A DNA stretch of 26,673 nucleotides from a bacterium (GCA_035530055.1 DATKVN010000024.1:1-26673), one strand, 5' to 3'; shown: positions 1 to 8,102, counted from the stretch's first letter. The notes: a model not told the origin generated them from the letters alone. Program-made: numbers and translations.

Positions 1-211
1 GGGGTATCGTCCGCAGTTCTATTTTCGGACAACAGATGTAACGGGAGTGATGAAACTTCCTGAGAAAGTAGAGATGGTGATGCCTGGAGACAATGTGAGC
101 ATTGAGGCAGAGTTGATAACTCCCATAGCTATGGAGAAGGAATTGAGGTTTGCCATCAGGGAAGGCGGACACACTGTTGGCGCAGGAGTAATTTCAGAAG
201 TAATAAAGTAA
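1..211 (+). CDS. tuf: Elongation factor Tu, C-terminal fragment (cut by window edge)
   Basis: This is the last 69 codons of EF-Tu, the GTPase that brings aminoacyl-tRNA to the ribosome. The reading frame starts at base 2 and reads [15 protein letters not shown], followed by MVMPGDN and [14 protein letters not shown], which are hallmark motifs of EF-Tu domain 3. The stop is TAA at 209-211. The 5' part lies outside the window. Its place directly upstream of rpsJ fits the common str-S10 junction (fusA-tuf-rpsJ). The first base of the structured repeat that fills the gap to rpsJ touches the stop codon. SelB and IF-2 are excluded by the conserved tail. Confidence 0.97.
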   Translation, partial: GYRPQFYFRTTDVTGVMKLPEKVEMVMPGDNVSIEAELITPIAMEKELRFAIREGGHTVGAGVISEVIK

Positions 212-394
212 ATTTAAAAGATAGTCTGTTCATCGCTAAGGAATTTCTTGAAGCCAAAAAACTTCGGACTCTCGAGGCGCAAATCAAAACTCCTCGCTTC
301 GCTCGTCAAACAGTGATTTGCTTGAAAGAGAAGAAGTCGTCCTCGTTTTTTGGCTGAAATTCCAATAGCTCTTCACAAACTATCTTTCAAATGT
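212..394 (+). repeat. Structured intra-operon repeat, copy A (tuf-rpsJ gap)
   Basis: The gap is a large imperfect palindrome. The left arm (about 212-256) matches the reverse complement of the right arm (about 350-394) over more than 40 nt. Outer pairs include GATAG (220-224) with CTATC (380-384), then GGAATTTC with GAAATTCC, then GCCAAAAAAC (253-262) with GTTTTTTGGC (345-354). Inside, GCAAATCA pairs with TGATTTGC. Four related copies occur in other gaps of this ribosomal operon, all in the same orientation. No protein is encoded. It is transcribed with the operon unless a promoter lies within; I see no convincing promoter. Confidence 0.9.
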
Positions 395-433
395 CCCGAG
401 TTAATTGTTAATAGGAAGGATTGGAGTTAACGA

Positions 434-742
434 ATGGCTAGTCAGAGGATAAGGATACGGCTTAAGGCTTATGACCACAAGATGCTTGACCAGTCTCTAA
501 AGGAGATTGTAGCAACAGCTAAGAGGACCGGAGCGAAAATTTCCGGACCGATTCTGTTGCCCACTAAGATTCGTAAGTATACGGTTCTCAGGTCTACCAA
601 TATAGACAAGAAGTCGAGAGAACAGTTTGAAATGCGAATTCACAAGAGGCTTGTGGACATACTTGAGCCACTTCCTCAAACAATAGACGCACTTATGAAA
701 TTAAATCTTCCCGCTGGGGTAGACGTAGAGATAAAACTTTAG
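434..742 (+). CDS. rpsJ: 30S ribosomal protein S10
   Basis: S10 is a 30S head protein that also serves as NusE in transcription antitermination. The 102-residue product matches the normal family length. It shows the typical N-terminus [18 protein letters not shown] and the loop segment [17 protein letters not shown], with the C-terminal block [23 protein letters not shown]-type sequence. ATG 434 is preceded by AGGAAGGATTGGAG, a strong ribosome binding region. It is the first gene of the S10 block; rplC follows after 28 nt. Nothing unusual is seen in the protein. Confidence 0.98.
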   Translation: MASQRIRIRLKAYDHKMLDQSLKEIVATAKRTGAKISGPILLPTKIRKYTVLRSTNIDKKSREQFEMRIHKRLVDILEPLPQTIDALMKLNLPAGVDVEIKL

Positions 743-770
743 AAAAACAGCAAGGAAGAATGCGGAGTGA

Positions 771-1475
771 ATGATGGTAGGAATTCTTGGTGAGAAAGTG
801 GGAATGTCCCAGGTCTTTTCTGAGAAAGGGGAAACTCTCTCTGTTACAGTGATTAAGGCAGGTCCCTGTTTCGTAGTGCAGAAGAAGAGTGATTCAAAAG
901 AAGGTTATAATGCTATCCAGTTAGGCTACGGGGAAAGAAAAGAAAAAAGCTTAAATAAACCAGAAAGAGGCCATTTCGAGAAAGCAAAGGTTGGCTCTCT
1001 AAAATATTTGAGGGAATTTCGCGTTGAGAATGTGGATGAATATCAACTTGGCCAGGAGATCAGGGTAGACATGTTTAAAGTTGGAGATTATGTAGATGTC
1101 AAGGGCACTTCAAAAGGAAAGGGCTTTGCGGGTGGTGTAAAGCGCTGGGGATTTAAAGGTGGCCCTGCTTCTCACGGTTCACAGCATCACAGAAGGGTTG
1201 GTTCGATTGGCGCAAGTTCATTCCCCTCGCGAGTTATGCCTGGGACCAAGATGCCTGGAAGGATGGGTGGAAATTCGACTGTGACGAAGAAACTGGAAGT
1301 AGTAAAGATTATCCCGGAAGAGAGTCTAATTTTAGTAAAGGGAGCTATTCCCGGGGTTAAGAAAGGTTTTTTGGTCATATCGAAAAGCAAGAAACAGAGG
1401 AAGCAGGAGACACAGGAGAAACAAGAACCACAAGAGAAGCAAGAAAAACAAGAAAAACAGAAAAAACAAAGTTAA
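771..1475 (+). CDS. rplC: 50S ribosomal protein L3 with Lys/Gln/Glu-rich tail
   Basis: L3 binds 23S rRNA near its 3' end and reaches toward the peptidyl transferase centre. Family blocks seen are GILGEKVGMSQVF at the N-terminus, TSKGKGFAGGVKRWGF, GPASHGSQHHRRVGSIG (the central loop) and MPGRMGG. The core ends near residue 205. It is followed by about 28 residues made almost only of K, Q and E (repeated QEKQE units), making the protein 234 aa instead of about 206-215. ATG 771 or ATG 774 could start; GGAG at 764-767 is better spaced for 774. The tail is probably disordered, and its function is unknown. Confidence 0.97.
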   Translation: MMVGILGEKVGMSQVFSEKGETLSVTVIKAGPCFVVQKKSDSKEGYNAIQLGYGERKEKSLNKPERGHFEKAKVGSLKYLREFRVENVDEYQLGQEIRVDMFKVGDYVDVKGTSKGKGFAGGVKRWGFKGGPASHGSQHHRRVGSIGASSFPSRVMPGTKMPGRMGGNSTVTKKLEVVKIIPEESLILVKGAIPGVKKGFLVISKSKKQRKQETQEKQEPQEKQEKQEKQKKQS

Positions 1476-1502
1476 ACGCTCGTATGTGGAGAAGAGGAAT
1501 TA

Positions 1503-2126
1503 ATGCCAGAAGTGGATCTACTCAACTCTAAGGGAGAAAATGTGGGTAAGATTAGCTTGCCCGAGGAAATTTTTGGAAAGAAGGTCAATCCAGGATTGGT
1601 TCATGAGGCTTTGGTCAGTCAGTTGGCGACGGCCAGGCAGGGGACAGCTTCCGCTAAGACGAGAGCAGAAGTTTCCGGAGGGGGAGCTAAACCCTGGCGG
1701 CAAAAGGGCACAGGCAGGGCGCGGGTAGGAAGTAATCGATCGCCTCTCTGGCGACACGGAGGGATTACTTTTGGCCCCAAGCCCCGTTCATACAAGATAG
1801 CTTTTCCTAAAAAGAAGAGAAGAAGTGCCGTAAAACAGATATTATCAGAAAAAATCCGTGAGAATAGACTTAGAGTTATAGATTCATTAATGCTGGAAGA
1901 GGGAAAGACTAAAAAAGCAAAAGCGCTATTGGAAAAGATGGATGTTTTGATGGGAGCTCTGGTAATTGCAAAAGGCAAGGATGCAAATTTGTCGAGGGCT
2001 TTCGCTAATTTACCCAAAGTTAAATTGATTACCGTTCAAAGCATCAATATACGCGACCTCTTAAATTATGAGAAAATAATTATTACTCGCGATGCCATAG
2101 GAGCTATTGTGGAGGGATTATCCTGA
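1503..2126 (+). CDS. rplD: 50S ribosomal protein L4 (L1e)
   Basis: L4 binds 23S rRNA and lines the exit tunnel; in E. coli it also represses the S10 operon. The 207-residue product has the conserved tunnel-loop region around residues 45-90 (GGGAKPWRQKGTGRARVGS, then SPLWRHGGITFGPKPRSY). The C-terminal half (KIIITRDAI) is normal. ATG 1503 follows an AGAGGA ribosome binding site. The TGA stop at 2124-2126 is directly followed by the rplW ATG, which suggests translational coupling. I see no S10-leader attenuator of the E. coli type upstream in the window. Confidence 0.97.
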   Translation: MPEVDLLNSKGENVGKISLPEEIFGKKVNPGLVHEALVSQLATARQGTASAKTRAEVSGGGAKPWRQKGTGRARVGSNRSPLWRHGGITFGPKPRSYKIAFPKKKRRSAVKQILSEKIRENRLRVIDSLMLEEGKTKKAKALLEKMDVLMGALVIAKGKDANLSRAFANLPKVKLITVQSINIRDLLNYEKIIITRDAIGAIVEGLS

Positions 2127-2417
2127 ATGTTTGATCCATATCAGATAATTAAGGGTCCATTGGTGACAGAGAAATCTACAACTCTTCGGGCAGAGGAAAA
2201 CAAGTACACTTTATTTGTATCTCTTAAGGCTAACAAGACTGAAATTAAGAGAGCTGTGGAAGAGCTTTTCAAGGTAGAAGTGATTAAAGTAAATACGTTC
2301 AATCTCAGAGGTAAAAAGAAGAAACTGGGAATTCACGAAGGATATAGACCGAAAAGAAAGAAAGCAGTGGTTACCCTTAAACCGGGAAATACTATAAGAA
2401 TGTTTGAAGGGGCGTAG
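2127..2417 (+). CDS. rplW: 50S ribosomal protein L23
   Basis: L23 sits at the exit of the ribosome tunnel and is the docking site for trigger factor and SRP. The 96-residue protein contains the family opening [16 protein letters not shown], the internal block [20 protein letters not shown] and the loop [11 protein letters not shown]. It starts at the base right after the rplD stop and has no independent gap, so ribosomes finishing rplD probably reinitiate here. The stop at 2415-2417 is followed after one base by structured repeat copy B. Confidence 0.97.
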   Translation: MFDPYQIIKGPLVTEKSTTLRAEENKYTLFVSLKANKTEIKRAVEELFKVEVIKVNTFNLRGKKKKLGIHEGYRPKRKKAVVTLKPGNTIRMFEGA

Positions 2418-2418
2418 G

Positions 2419-2605
2419 ATTAAAAGATGGTTTGTTCATCGCTTAAGGAATTTCTTAACGCCAAAAAACTTCGGACTTTGCAGGGCGCAAATCAAAACTC
2501 TCCCGATAAATCGGGATCAAACAGTGATTTGCTTGAAGGAGAAAATGTCGTCCTCGTTTTTTGGCTAAAATTCCAATAGCTCTTCACAAACCATCTTTTA
2601 AATGT
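2419..2605 (+). repeat. Structured intra-operon repeat, copy B (rplW-rplB gap)
   Basis: This is the second copy of the element described at 212-394, and the closest relative of that copy. The outer stem here is GATGG (2426-2430) with CCATC (2591-2595), where copy A has GATAG with CTATC: both sides changed together. GCCAAAAAAC again pairs with GTTTTTTGGC, and GCAAATCA with TGATTTGC. The apex differs from copy A and forms its own hairpin, CCCGAT/ATCGGG near 2502-2516. The right terminus AAATGT creates an ATG at 2602 in frame with rplB, but the real rplB start is downstream. Confidence 0.9.
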
Positions 2606-2625
2606 TGTTAGGTGAGGGGAAAGAA

Positions 2626-3447
2626 ATGGCAATAAAGAAATATAAACCTACATCGCCAGCTCGCAGGTTCACTACCAGAGTGGCCAGAGATGAAATTACC
2701 AAAACCAAGCCGGAGAAATCGCTAACTGTTGGTTTGCGTTCCCATGGAGGAAGGAATGCTTCTGGACGGATTACGGTGAGGCATCAGGGAGGCGGGCACA
2801 AACGAAGGTATAGAATTATCGATTTTAAGAGAGATAAGTTTAACATCCCGGCCAAGGTTTTGGCTATAGAATACGACCCCAATCGTTCTTGTCTAATTGC
2901 TCTTTTGCAATACACTGATGGGGAGAAGAGATACATTCTTCAGCCTCTCGGCTTGCGAGTGGGTGATACTGTGGAGAGTGGAGATTCTGCCCCTATTACT
3001 ATAGGTAACAGTTTTCCCTTAAGAAACATACCTGTTGGCTTGATGGTTCATAATATCGAATTAAGTCCAGGTTCTGGTGGCCAGATGGCTAGAAGTGCCG
3101 GGTCATCTGCCCAGATAGTTGCTAAAGAAGACAGATTTGCTCAATTGAAACTCCCTTCTGGAGAAATTCGACTTGCCCTTCTCGATTGTAGAGCTACTAT
3201 TGGGCAATTGGGAAACATTGAACATGGAAGTATTGAATTGGGGAGTGCAGGAGTCAAACGCCATCTGGGTATTCGACCAACAGTGAGGGGAGTAGCAATG
3301 AATGCGACCGACCATCCGATGGGAGGTGGACGGGGGAAAAGCAAAGGTCATAATTTACCTCGCTCCCCGTGGGGACAACTATCTAAAGGTTTCAAAACGA
3401 GAAAAAAGAAAAAATCTGACGCACTAATTTTGAAAAGGAGAAAGTAA
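2626..3447 (+). CDS. rplB: 50S ribosomal protein L2
   Basis: L2 is needed for subunit joining and peptidyl transfer. From ATG 2626 the protein is 273 aa, the usual size, and opens with the family start [15 protein letters not shown]. Conserved blocks include [22 protein letters not shown]-type sequence near residues 40-60, SAQIVAKE, and the C-terminal [15 protein letters not shown] with SPWG, which carries the conserved histidine of the DHPMGGG motif. GGTGAGGGG lies just upstream of 2626. An in-frame ATG at 2602 is part of repeat copy B and would add eight non-family residues; I reject it as the start. Confidence 0.97.
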   Translation: MAIKKYKPTSPARRFTTRVARDEITKTKPEKSLTVGLRSHGGRNASGRITVRHQGGGHKRRYRIIDFKRDKFNIPAKVLAIEYDPNRSCLIALLQYTDGEKRYILQPLGLRVGDTVESGDSAPITIGNSFPLRNIPVGLMVHNIELSPGSGGQMARSAGSSAQIVAKEDRFAQLKLPSGEIRLALLDCRATIGQLGNIEHGSIELGSAGVKRHLGIRPTVRGVAMNATDHPMGGGRGKSKGHNLPRSPWGQLSKGFKTRKKKKSDALILKRRK

Positions 3448-3449
3448 AA

Positions 3450-3737
3450 GTGTCCAGGTCTACAAAAAAAGGCCCCTATGTGGATGAGAATCTTCTCAAA
3501 AAGATTGAAAACATGAATGCCTCCGGTCAAAAGAAGGTAATAAAGACATGGGCAAGAAGTTCGGTAATAACCCCAGAATTTGTTGGGCATACTATAGCAG
3601 TTTATAATGGAAGGAAGTTCATTCCTGTCTATTTATCTGAGAATATGGTGGGCCACCGGTTAGGAGAGTTTGCTCCCACCAGATTTTTTAGGGGCCATGG
3701 CGTCGCCCATACTAAAGAGGTCACGGCGCTAACTTAA
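3450..3737 (+). CDS. rpsS: 30S ribosomal protein S19
   Basis: S19 lies in the 30S head with S13 and contacts the A-site finger. The 95-residue protein begins [18 protein letters not shown] and contains [22 protein letters not shown] and KLGEFAPTR-like sequence ([15 protein letters not shown]), all family hallmarks. The start is GTG 3450, two bases after the rplB stop, with AAAAGGAG overlapping the end of rplB as ribosome binding site. The gap downstream to rplV (173 nt) holds a string of hairpins. Confidence 0.97.
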   Translation: MSRSTKKGPYVDENLLKKIENMNASGQKKVIKTWARSSVITPEFVGHTIAVYNGRKFIPVYLSENMVGHRLGEFAPTRFFRGHGVAHTKEVTALT

Positions 3738-3891
3738 TAGAAGTTAGGAGTAGCGAAGCGAAGCTTCGCAATTATAACGTCCCGATACATCGGGACTTTA
3801 TTAGGAAACTATGTGCTTGTAGCACATAGTCGCGTAGGGGCGACCTTTACGGTCGCCCGATTATAGCCTAAACTTCCGCTTTAGCGGAAGT
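3738..3891 (+). repeat. Array of five different hairpins in the rpsS-rplV gap
   Basis: Five perfect stems follow one another: 3753-3769 (GCGAAGC/GCTTCGC), 3779-3796 (GTCCCGAT/ATCGGGAC), 3808-3830 (ACTATGTGCT/AGCACATAGT), 3838-3858 (GGGCGACC/GGTCGCCC) and 3872-3891 (ACTTCCGCT/AGCGGAAGT). An outer partial pairing joins AAGTTAGG (3742-3749) to CCTAAACTT (3868-3876), so the array could fold as a multi-branched structure. The stems are unrelated in sequence. None is followed by a run of T that would make a clear intrinsic terminator. The first belongs to the GTAGC-type hairpin family found elsewhere in the window. Confidence 0.85.
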
Positions 3892-3910
3892 AGGGGGTTG
3901 GAGGTATCGA

Positions 3911-4255
3911 GTGGCAGCAAGGGCAATAGCCAGATTTGTAAGGTTAGGTCCCAGGAAAGTCGGGCGGGTCTTAGATTTGATTCGAGGTAAAGGAATATTG
4001 GAGGCTTATCAAATTTTAAAATTTACTCGCCGCCGGGCGGCTAAGGCTGTGGAGAATGTATTGAAGTCAGCAGTGGCTAATACTCGAACACCTGGAGACG
4101 AACCGAATTTATATATTGCGGAAACTTATGTTGGAGGAGGCCCTGTGTTAAAACGTATGAGGCCTCGGGCTATGGGTCGAGCAGCGATCTATAAAAGGAA
4201 AACTTGCCATATATATATAGTTGTGGAAAGTCGTAAGGTTTCTGCGAGGAGGTAG
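3911..4255 (+). CDS. rplV: 50S ribosomal protein L22
   Basis: L22 contributes the long beta-hairpin that narrows the exit tunnel together with L4. The 114-residue product reads AARAIARFVRLGPRKVGRVLDLIRG at the start, AVANTRTPGDEP in the middle and the loop GGGPVLKRMRPRAMGRA, ending in the HIYIVVES strand; all are family features. The start is GTG 3911, with GGTTGGAGG upstream. The stop at 4253-4255 overlaps the ribosome binding region of rpsC. Confidence 0.97.
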   Translation: MAARAIARFVRLGPRKVGRVLDLIRGKGILEAYQILKFTRRRAAKAVENVLKSAVANTRTPGDEPNLYIAETYVGGGPVLKRMRPRAMGRAAIYKRKTCHIYIVVESRKVSARR

Positions 4256-4259
4256 AAAA

Positions 4260-5033
4260 TTGGGACAAAAAGTTCATCCAATTGGAATTCGTCTTGGTTT
4301 CATTAAGACATGGAGTGCAAAATGGTTTGGAGGGAAGAACCTTAGTCAAATGCTCCACGAAGATATAACTATACGGGAGTTTATTAAAAAGAAGCTTCAT
4401 CAAAGTGGAGTGGGCAAAACAATAATCGAGCGGGCGGGTAAATCTTTACGAGTGGATATCCATACGGCAAGGCCAGGAGTGGTGATTGGCAAGAGAGGTG
4501 CTGATATTGAGAATTTAAGAACGGACTTAGAAGAAATGACGGATCAAAAGGTGTTTATTAACATTATCCCTATAAGGAAACCCGAGATGGACGCTCAGGT
4601 TGTGGCTGCAGGGATTGCCCTGCAGTTGGAGAAGAAGATGCCTTATCGGAGAATAATGAAGAGGGCGATTTTGCGAGCAATGGAGGGTGGAGTAGGGGGG
4701 ATTAAGGTATGTGTTAGTGGTCGTCTTGGCGGGGCAGAGATAGCCCGTACCGAGTGGCAGAAAGAGGGACGTATTCCCTTGCAGACTTTTCGAGCCGATA
4801 TCGATTATGGCTTTGCTGAAAGCTTTACCACACATGGTCTGATCGGAGTTAAGGTTTGGATTTTTAAGGAAGAGCTCACCAAAAAAGATCAACAGGAGGA
4901 ACTTGGCGAGCCTGCTTATAAGGAAGAAAAAGAAAAGAAGGAAGAGAAAGTAGAAAAAGAAAAGAAGGAAGAGAAAGTAAAGAAGAGTGAAAAGGATGAG
5001 GTGAACACAGATGCTAATGCCCAAGAGAGTTAA
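4260..5033 (+). CDS. rpsC: 30S ribosomal protein S3 with repeated charged tail
   Basis: S3 is part of the mRNA entry channel and has helicase-like function. From TTG 4260 (GAGGAGG upstream) the protein is 257 aa and begins with the canonical [13 protein letters not shown]. The KH-type loop GKRG is at residues 77-80, and the C-terminal domain contains [11 protein letters not shown]. Longer starts upstream would run into rplV sequence and lack family similarity. Residues from about 213 form a Lys/Glu-rich tail absent from short S3 proteins such as the 233-aa E. coli form; it includes two identical nine-residue units. The 3' end overlaps rplP by 23 nt. Confidence 0.96.
   Translation: MGQKVHPIGIRLGFIKTWSAKWFGGKNLSQMLHEDITIREFIKKKLHQSGVGKTIIERAGKSLRVDIHTARPGVVIGKRGADIENLRTDLEEMTDQKVFINIIPIRKPEMDAQVVAAGIALQLEKKMPYRRIMKRAILRAMEGGVGGIKVCVSGRLGGAEIARTEWQKEGRIPLQTFRADIDYGFAESFTTHGLIGVKVWIFKEELTKKDQQEELGEPAYKEEKEKKEEKVEKEKKEEKVKKSEKDEVNTDANAQES
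4926..4979 (+). repeat. Perfect 27-nt tandem duplication in the rpsC tail
   Basis: Positions 4926-4952 and 4953-4979 are identical and lie in the rpsC reading frame, each encoding EKEKKEEKV (S3 residues 223-231 and 232-240). Lack of even silent differences suggests a recent duplication or slippage. Confidence 0.95.
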
Positions 5034-5421
5034 GTATCGTAAGACGCAGCGTGGAAGGATGAAGGGCATAGCTTTACGCGGAAATAAAATAAATTTTGGC
5101 GAGTTTGGATTACTGGCTCTGGAACCCGCCTGGGTGACAGCGCAACAGATTGAGGCTGCGCGAGTAGCTTTGACTCGTTCTTTAAAGAAGGGCGGAAAGG
5201 TCTGGATTAGAATTTTTCCGGATAAGGCAATTACCAAAAAACCAGCAGAGACTCGCATGGGAAAGGGGAAGGGTGCCCCGGCTGGCTGGGTAGCTGTGGT
5301 TAAGCCTGGAAGAGTTCTCTTTGAAATCGAGGGAGTCAACCGGTCTGAGGCAAAAACAGCGATGGAGCTGGCAGGTCATAAGTTGCCGGTAAAGACAGCG
5401 TTTTTAGCAAGGGGAGAATGA
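5011..5421 (+). CDS. rplP: 50S ribosomal protein L16
   Basis: L16 organises the A site of the large subunit. The 136-residue protein begins [16 protein letters not shown], matching the usual ML(L/Q)PKR start, so ATG 5011 is preferred over ATG 5017. Other family blocks are [37 protein letters not shown] (positively charged A-site segment) and [14 protein letters not shown]. The start lies inside rpsC (23-nt overlap), with AGGATGAGG as ribosome binding site within the rpsC tail, which implies translational coupling. Confidence 0.97.
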   Translation: MLMPKRVKYRKTQRGRMKGIALRGNKINFGEFGLLALEPAWVTAQQIEAARVALTRSLKKGGKVWIRIFPDKAITKKPAETRMGKGKGAPAGWVAVVKPGRVLFEIEGVNRSEAKTAMELAGHKLPVKTAFLARGE

Positions 5422-5461
5422 TAAAATTTCTAATGTTTGAAAGGGATAATGGGAAAGAAAA

Positions 5462-5668
5462 ATGAAAGCGAGCAAATTGCGAGAATTGAGTGTAGCCGAA
5501 TTAGAGCAGAGGTTGAACGAGACTACGCAGAAACTATTTCAGTTAAGATTCAAAAACGCCTCAGGTAAAATAAAGAATCCCCTGGAGATTAGGCTTTTCC
5601 GCAGGGATATTGCACGGATTAAGACAGTTCTGGCAGAAAGTAAACTGTCTAAAGAAAAAGAAGAATAA
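5462..5668 (+). CDS. rpmC: 50S ribosomal protein L29
   Basis: L29 is a small two-helix protein beside L23 at the tunnel exit. The 68-residue product shows KASKLRELSVAELEQRL, then LFQLRFKNASGKIKNP and the final helix LFRRDIARIKTVLAES, which is the full family pattern. ATG 5462 follows GGGAAAGAAAA. It sits in its standard place between rplP and rpsQ, with 40 nt before it and 11 nt after it. Confidence 0.96.
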   Translation: MKASKLRELSVAELEQRLNETTQKLFQLRFKNASGKIKNPLEIRLFRRDIARIKTVLAESKLSKEKEE

Positions 5669-5679
5669 AGGGAGAGAGG

Positions 5680-5946
5680 ATGAGAGAAGGTCAAGCGAAA
5701 CGCAAGATCAGGATTGGTAAAGTGGTTAGTGATAAGATGGAGAAGACCAGAATAGTAACAGTGGAGAGATTGTTCAGGCATTCTAAATATCAAAAGGTTA
5801 TTAAAAGAAGAAAGAAATTTATGGTGGATGACCCCAAGAACGAATTGCACATAGGAGATAAAGTGAGAATTGCCGAAACCAGACCCTTGAGTAAAAGAAA
5901 GAGGTGGCGAGTTTTGGAAATACTGAAGAAGGCAGAGGAAATTTGA
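5680..5946 (+). CDS. rpsQ: 30S ribosomal protein S17
   Basis: S17 is a primary 16S rRNA binding protein with an OB fold. The 88-residue product reads [20 protein letters not shown] at the N-terminus and [36 protein letters not shown]-like sequence further on, both diagnostic. ATG 5680 is preceded by GGGAGAGAGG. One base separates its stop from the rplN start codon, so translation of the two genes is likely coupled. Confidence 0.97.
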   Translation: MREGQAKRKIRIGKVVSDKMEKTRIVTVERLFRHSKYQKVIKRRKKFMVDDPKNELHIGDKVRIAETRPLSKRKRWRVLEILKKAEEI

Positions 5947-5947
5947 C

Positions 5948-6316
5948 ATGATACAGCTGCGCACTCGATTAAATGTAGCTGACAATACAGGAGCGAGAAA
6001 AATTACCTGCATAGGAGTTCTGGGCGGAACTAGGAAGAGATATGCAGGAATGGGTGATATAATTAAGGCTTCAGTAAAAGATGCTTTGCCAGGCGCTACG
6101 ATTAAGAAGGGTGAGGTGGTAAGGGCAGTGATTGTTAGAATGAGGAAATGGATACGCCGACCCGATGGTTCCTATGTCAAATTTGACGAAAATGGTGCAG
6201 TAATTGTGGACGACAACAACGAGCCCAAGGGAACTCGAATTTTTGGGCCAATTGCTCGTGAACTGAGAGATAAGGGATTCACCAAGATAATCTCTCTGGC
6301 TCCTGAAGTAGTATAA
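5948..6316 (+). CDS. rplN: 50S ribosomal protein L14
   Basis: L14 lies at the subunit interface and is the binding site of RsfS. The 122-residue protein starts [19 protein letters not shown] and contains the motif [15 protein letters not shown], then [19 protein letters not shown] and [11 protein letters not shown]. Length and sequence are canonical. ATG 5948 sits right behind the rpsQ stop. The following 36-nt gap carries GGGGAAA as ribosome binding site of rplX. Confidence 0.97.
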   Translation: MIQLRTRLNVADNTGARKITCIGVLGGTRKRYAGMGDIIKASVKDALPGATIKKGEVVRAVIVRMRKWIRRPDGSYVKFDENGAVIVDDNNEPKGTRIFGPIARELRDKGFTKIISLAPEVV

Positions 6317-6352
6317 TGTTTAATCGTTCATTCATACACTGGGGAAATTGAT

Positions 6353-6664
6353 ATGTTGCCGATTAGAAAGAAGGATAAGGTAGTAGTAAAGACGGGTAAA
6401 GACAAAGGTAAAACAGGTGAAGTCCTGAAAGTGTTTCTCGTGACTTCCCGAGTGATAGTAAGCAAGATAAATTTTATAAAGAGGCATACCCGGGCAACAC
6501 AGACTACGCCAGGGGGAATTACAGAAAAAGAGTCTTCTATTCATATTTCCAATGTACAGTTGATTTGTCCTAAATGTGACCAGCCTACTCGAGTAAAGAT
6601 AGACCACTTAAGCGATGGTAAGAAGATAAGGGTTTGCCGAAGATGTGGAGAAATGATAGTATAG
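6353..6664 (+). CDS. rplX: 50S ribosomal protein L24 with zinc-type cysteine pairs
   Basis: L24 is an early assembly protein of the large subunit. The KOW region is clear ([22 protein letters not shown], residues 6-27), followed by NFIKRHTR and [15 protein letters not shown]. Residues C72, C75, C95 and C98 form CPKC and CRRC pairs that could hold zinc, a variant found in part of the family. Length 103 aa is normal. ATG 6353 has GGGGAAA upstream; rplE starts 10 nt after the stop. Confidence 0.96.
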   Translation: MLPIRKKDKVVVKTGKDKGKTGEVLKVFLVTSRVIVSKINFIKRHTRATQTTPGGITEKESSIHISNVQLICPKCDQPTRVKIDHLSDGKKIRVCRRCGEMIV

Positions 6665-6674
6665 GGAAAGCAAA

Positions 6675-7220
6675 ATGGCGCGATTAAAAGAATTATATAA
6701 GAAAAAGATTGTTCCTCAACTGATAGAACGTCTAAAATATAAGAATATTATGGAAGTGCCCAGAATAGATAAGATAGTAATCAATACAGGGGTTTCCACA
6801 GCAAAGGAGGATATTAAGGTTTTGGACGAAGCAGTGGGAGAGTTAGCAACAATAACGGGACAGAAGCCTATTGTGACCAGGGCAAAAAAGTCGATTTCCA
6901 ACTTCAAACTTCGTCAGGGAATGCCCATAGGTTGCAAAGTCACCCTCCATGGAGCTGTGATGTATGAGTTTCTGGACCGTTTGATTAATGTGACATTGCC
7001 TAGGGTTCGTGATTTTCGGGGGGTCTCCCGTGATGGATTCGATGGTCAAGGAAATTATAACCTGGGAATTCAGGAGCATATAATTTTTCCTGAGATTAAT
7101 ATAGATAAAGTTGGTAAAGTCAAAGGGTTAAACGTGAGCATAGTAACCACAGCCAAAAATATAGATGAGGCATATGAGTTATTGAGTCTTTTCGGTATGC
7201 CTTTTCGAAAGAAGGGGTGA
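6675..7220 (+). CDS. rplE: 50S ribosomal protein L5
   Basis: L5 anchors 5S rRNA in the central protuberance and contacts P-site tRNA. The 181-residue product has [48 protein letters not shown], and the C-terminal block [30 protein letters not shown], all conserved. ATG 6675 is preceded by AGGGAAAG. Three bases after its stop the repeat copy C begins, which separates it from rpsN. Confidence 0.97.
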   Translation: MARLKELYKKKIVPQLIERLKYKNIMEVPRIDKIVINTGVSTAKEDIKVLDEAVGELATITGQKPIVTRAKKSISNFKLRQGMPIGCKVTLHGAVMYEFLDRLINVTLPRVRDFRGVSRDGFDGQGNYNLGIQEHIIFPEINIDKVGKVKGLNVSIVTTAKNIDEAYELLSLFGMPFRKKG

Positions 7221-7223
7221 TAG

Positions 7224-7476
7224 AATTTAAAAATAGTTTGTTCATCGCTTGAGGAATATGCTCGGGATTTGGTTCGCTCGCTAACAATTTTTTGCTCTGC
7301 GGGCACCGCCAAAAATCTCAGGAGTTTATCCCGTCTTTGCGGGACTAAACTCTAATCTTCGATTTTTGGCTAAAAATTCTAATGCTCGCTATACCAAATC
7401 CCCTCGCATTAGGGAGAATCCGTGCTCGTTTTTTGGCTGAAATTCCAAGAGCTCTTCGCAAGCTATTTTTAAATGT
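7224..7476 (+). repeat. Structured intra-operon repeat, copy C (rplE-rpsN gap)
   Basis: This is the longer subtype of the element (about 253 nt). The termini pair perfectly over 12 nt: ATTTAAAAATAG (7225-7236) with CTATTTTTAAAT (7463-7474). Further in, GGATTTGGT pairs with ACCAAATCC, GCCAAAAATC with GATTTTTGGC, GAGTTTA with TAAACTC, and at the apex TCCCG with CGGGA. A side hairpin is GCTC-TGC-GGGC. Compared with copies A and B, the outer pairs read AATAG/CTATT rather than GATAG/CTATC. The right end AAATGT creates an ATG (7473) in frame with rpsN that I do not take as its start. Confidence 0.9.
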
Positions 7477-7499
7477 CTGATTTACAGAGGGAGGGCTTT

Positions 7500-7685
7500 T
7501 TGGCGAAGAAAAGTTTAGTTGCTAAGGCCAAACGGGCAGCAAAGTTTAGTACAAGAAAATATAATCGCTGCCGTCTTTGCGGTAGGGCGCGAGGATATAT
7601 GCGCGACTTTGCGCTGTGCAGAATCTGTTTTCGTAAGTTGGCGCGGCAGGGAGAAATCCCGGGAGTGACAAAATCCAGCTGGTAA
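7500..7685 (+). CDS. rpsN: 30S ribosomal protein S14, zinc-binding type
   Basis: S14 completes the 30S head. From TTG 7500 the protein is 61 aa, exactly the usual size of the short zinc form, and begins (M)[15 protein letters not shown]. Cysteines C24, C27, C40 and C43 (RCRLCG and LCRICF) are at the positions of the zinc ligands known in Thermus S14. GAGGGAGGG lies six bases upstream. An in-frame ATG at 7473 belongs to the end of the repeat and would add nine unrelated residues, so it is rejected. Stop to rpsH start is 13 nt. Confidence 0.96.
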   Translation: MAKKSLVAKAKRAAKFSTRKYNRCRLCGRARGYMRDFALCRICFRKLARQGEIPGVTKSSW

Positions 7686-7698
7686 AGGAGGGAATAGA

Positions 7699-8097
7699 TT
7701 GTCTATTTCTGATCCTGTTGCAGATATGCTTACAAGGATTCGTAATGCCAATCAGAAGAGGAAGGGGAAAGTAGATATTCCCGCATCAAAGTTAAAAGAG
7801 AAAATAGTAAAAGTTCTAAAAGAAGAAGGATTTATAGCTAATTATAAGTTTATCTCCGACCGCAAACAGGGGATTTTGAGAGTTTATTTAAAGTATACCC
7901 CAAAGCAGGAGAGGGTTATTAAAGGGATGAGGCGAGCTTCTCGACCCGGGAGGAGGTTTTATTGTAGGACTGATGAGCTTCCCCGGGTATATAGGGGACT
8001 TGGTGTAGCGATTATTTCAACTTCTCAGGGAGTGATGACTGATAAGAGGTGTCGGGAAACAAAGCTTGGCGGAGAAGTAATCTGTTATGTTTGGTGA
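7699..8097 (+). CDS. rpsH: 30S ribosomal protein S8
   Basis: S8 is a central 16S rRNA binder and, in E. coli, the repressor of the spc operon. The 132-residue product starts [21 protein letters not shown] and ends with [32 protein letters not shown] is the conserved C-terminal rRNA-binding part. The start codon is TTG 7699, preceded by AAAGGAGGG. The ribosome binding site of rplF overlaps the stop region. I cannot tell from the sequence whether autoregulation exists here. Confidence 0.97.
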   Translation: MSISDPVADMLTRIRNANQKRKGKVDIPASKLKEKIVKVLKEEGFIANYKFISDRKQGILRVYLKYTPKQERVIKGMRRASRPGRRFYCRTDELPRVYRGLGVAIISTSQGVMTDKRCRETKLGGEVICYVW

Positions 8098-8102
8098 GGG
8101 AA

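Noticed and set aside
212-433. S10-type leader or riboswitch upstream of rpsJ
   Set aside because: The same structure recurs in four other gaps, so it is a repeat family rather than a locus-specific leader; no known riboswitch core is recognisable.
2602-2625. ATG 2602 as start of rplB
   Set aside because: The ATG is the AAATGT end of the repeat; the eight added residues are not part of L2, and ATG 2626 has the better ribosome binding site and canonical N-terminus.
3738-3891. CRISPR-like array
   Set aside because: The hairpins are different sequences without constant direct repeats or spacers of uniform size.
4527-5339. Long minus-strand open frame (270 codons) opposite rpsC and rplP
   Set aside because: It is the shadow of two certain genes on the + strand; its composition (runs of L and F from the Lys/Glu tail) is not protein-like.
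7473-7499. ATG 7473 as start of rpsN
   Set aside because: Same repeat terminus; TTG 7500 has GAGGGAGGG upstream and gives the exact 61-aa zinc S14.
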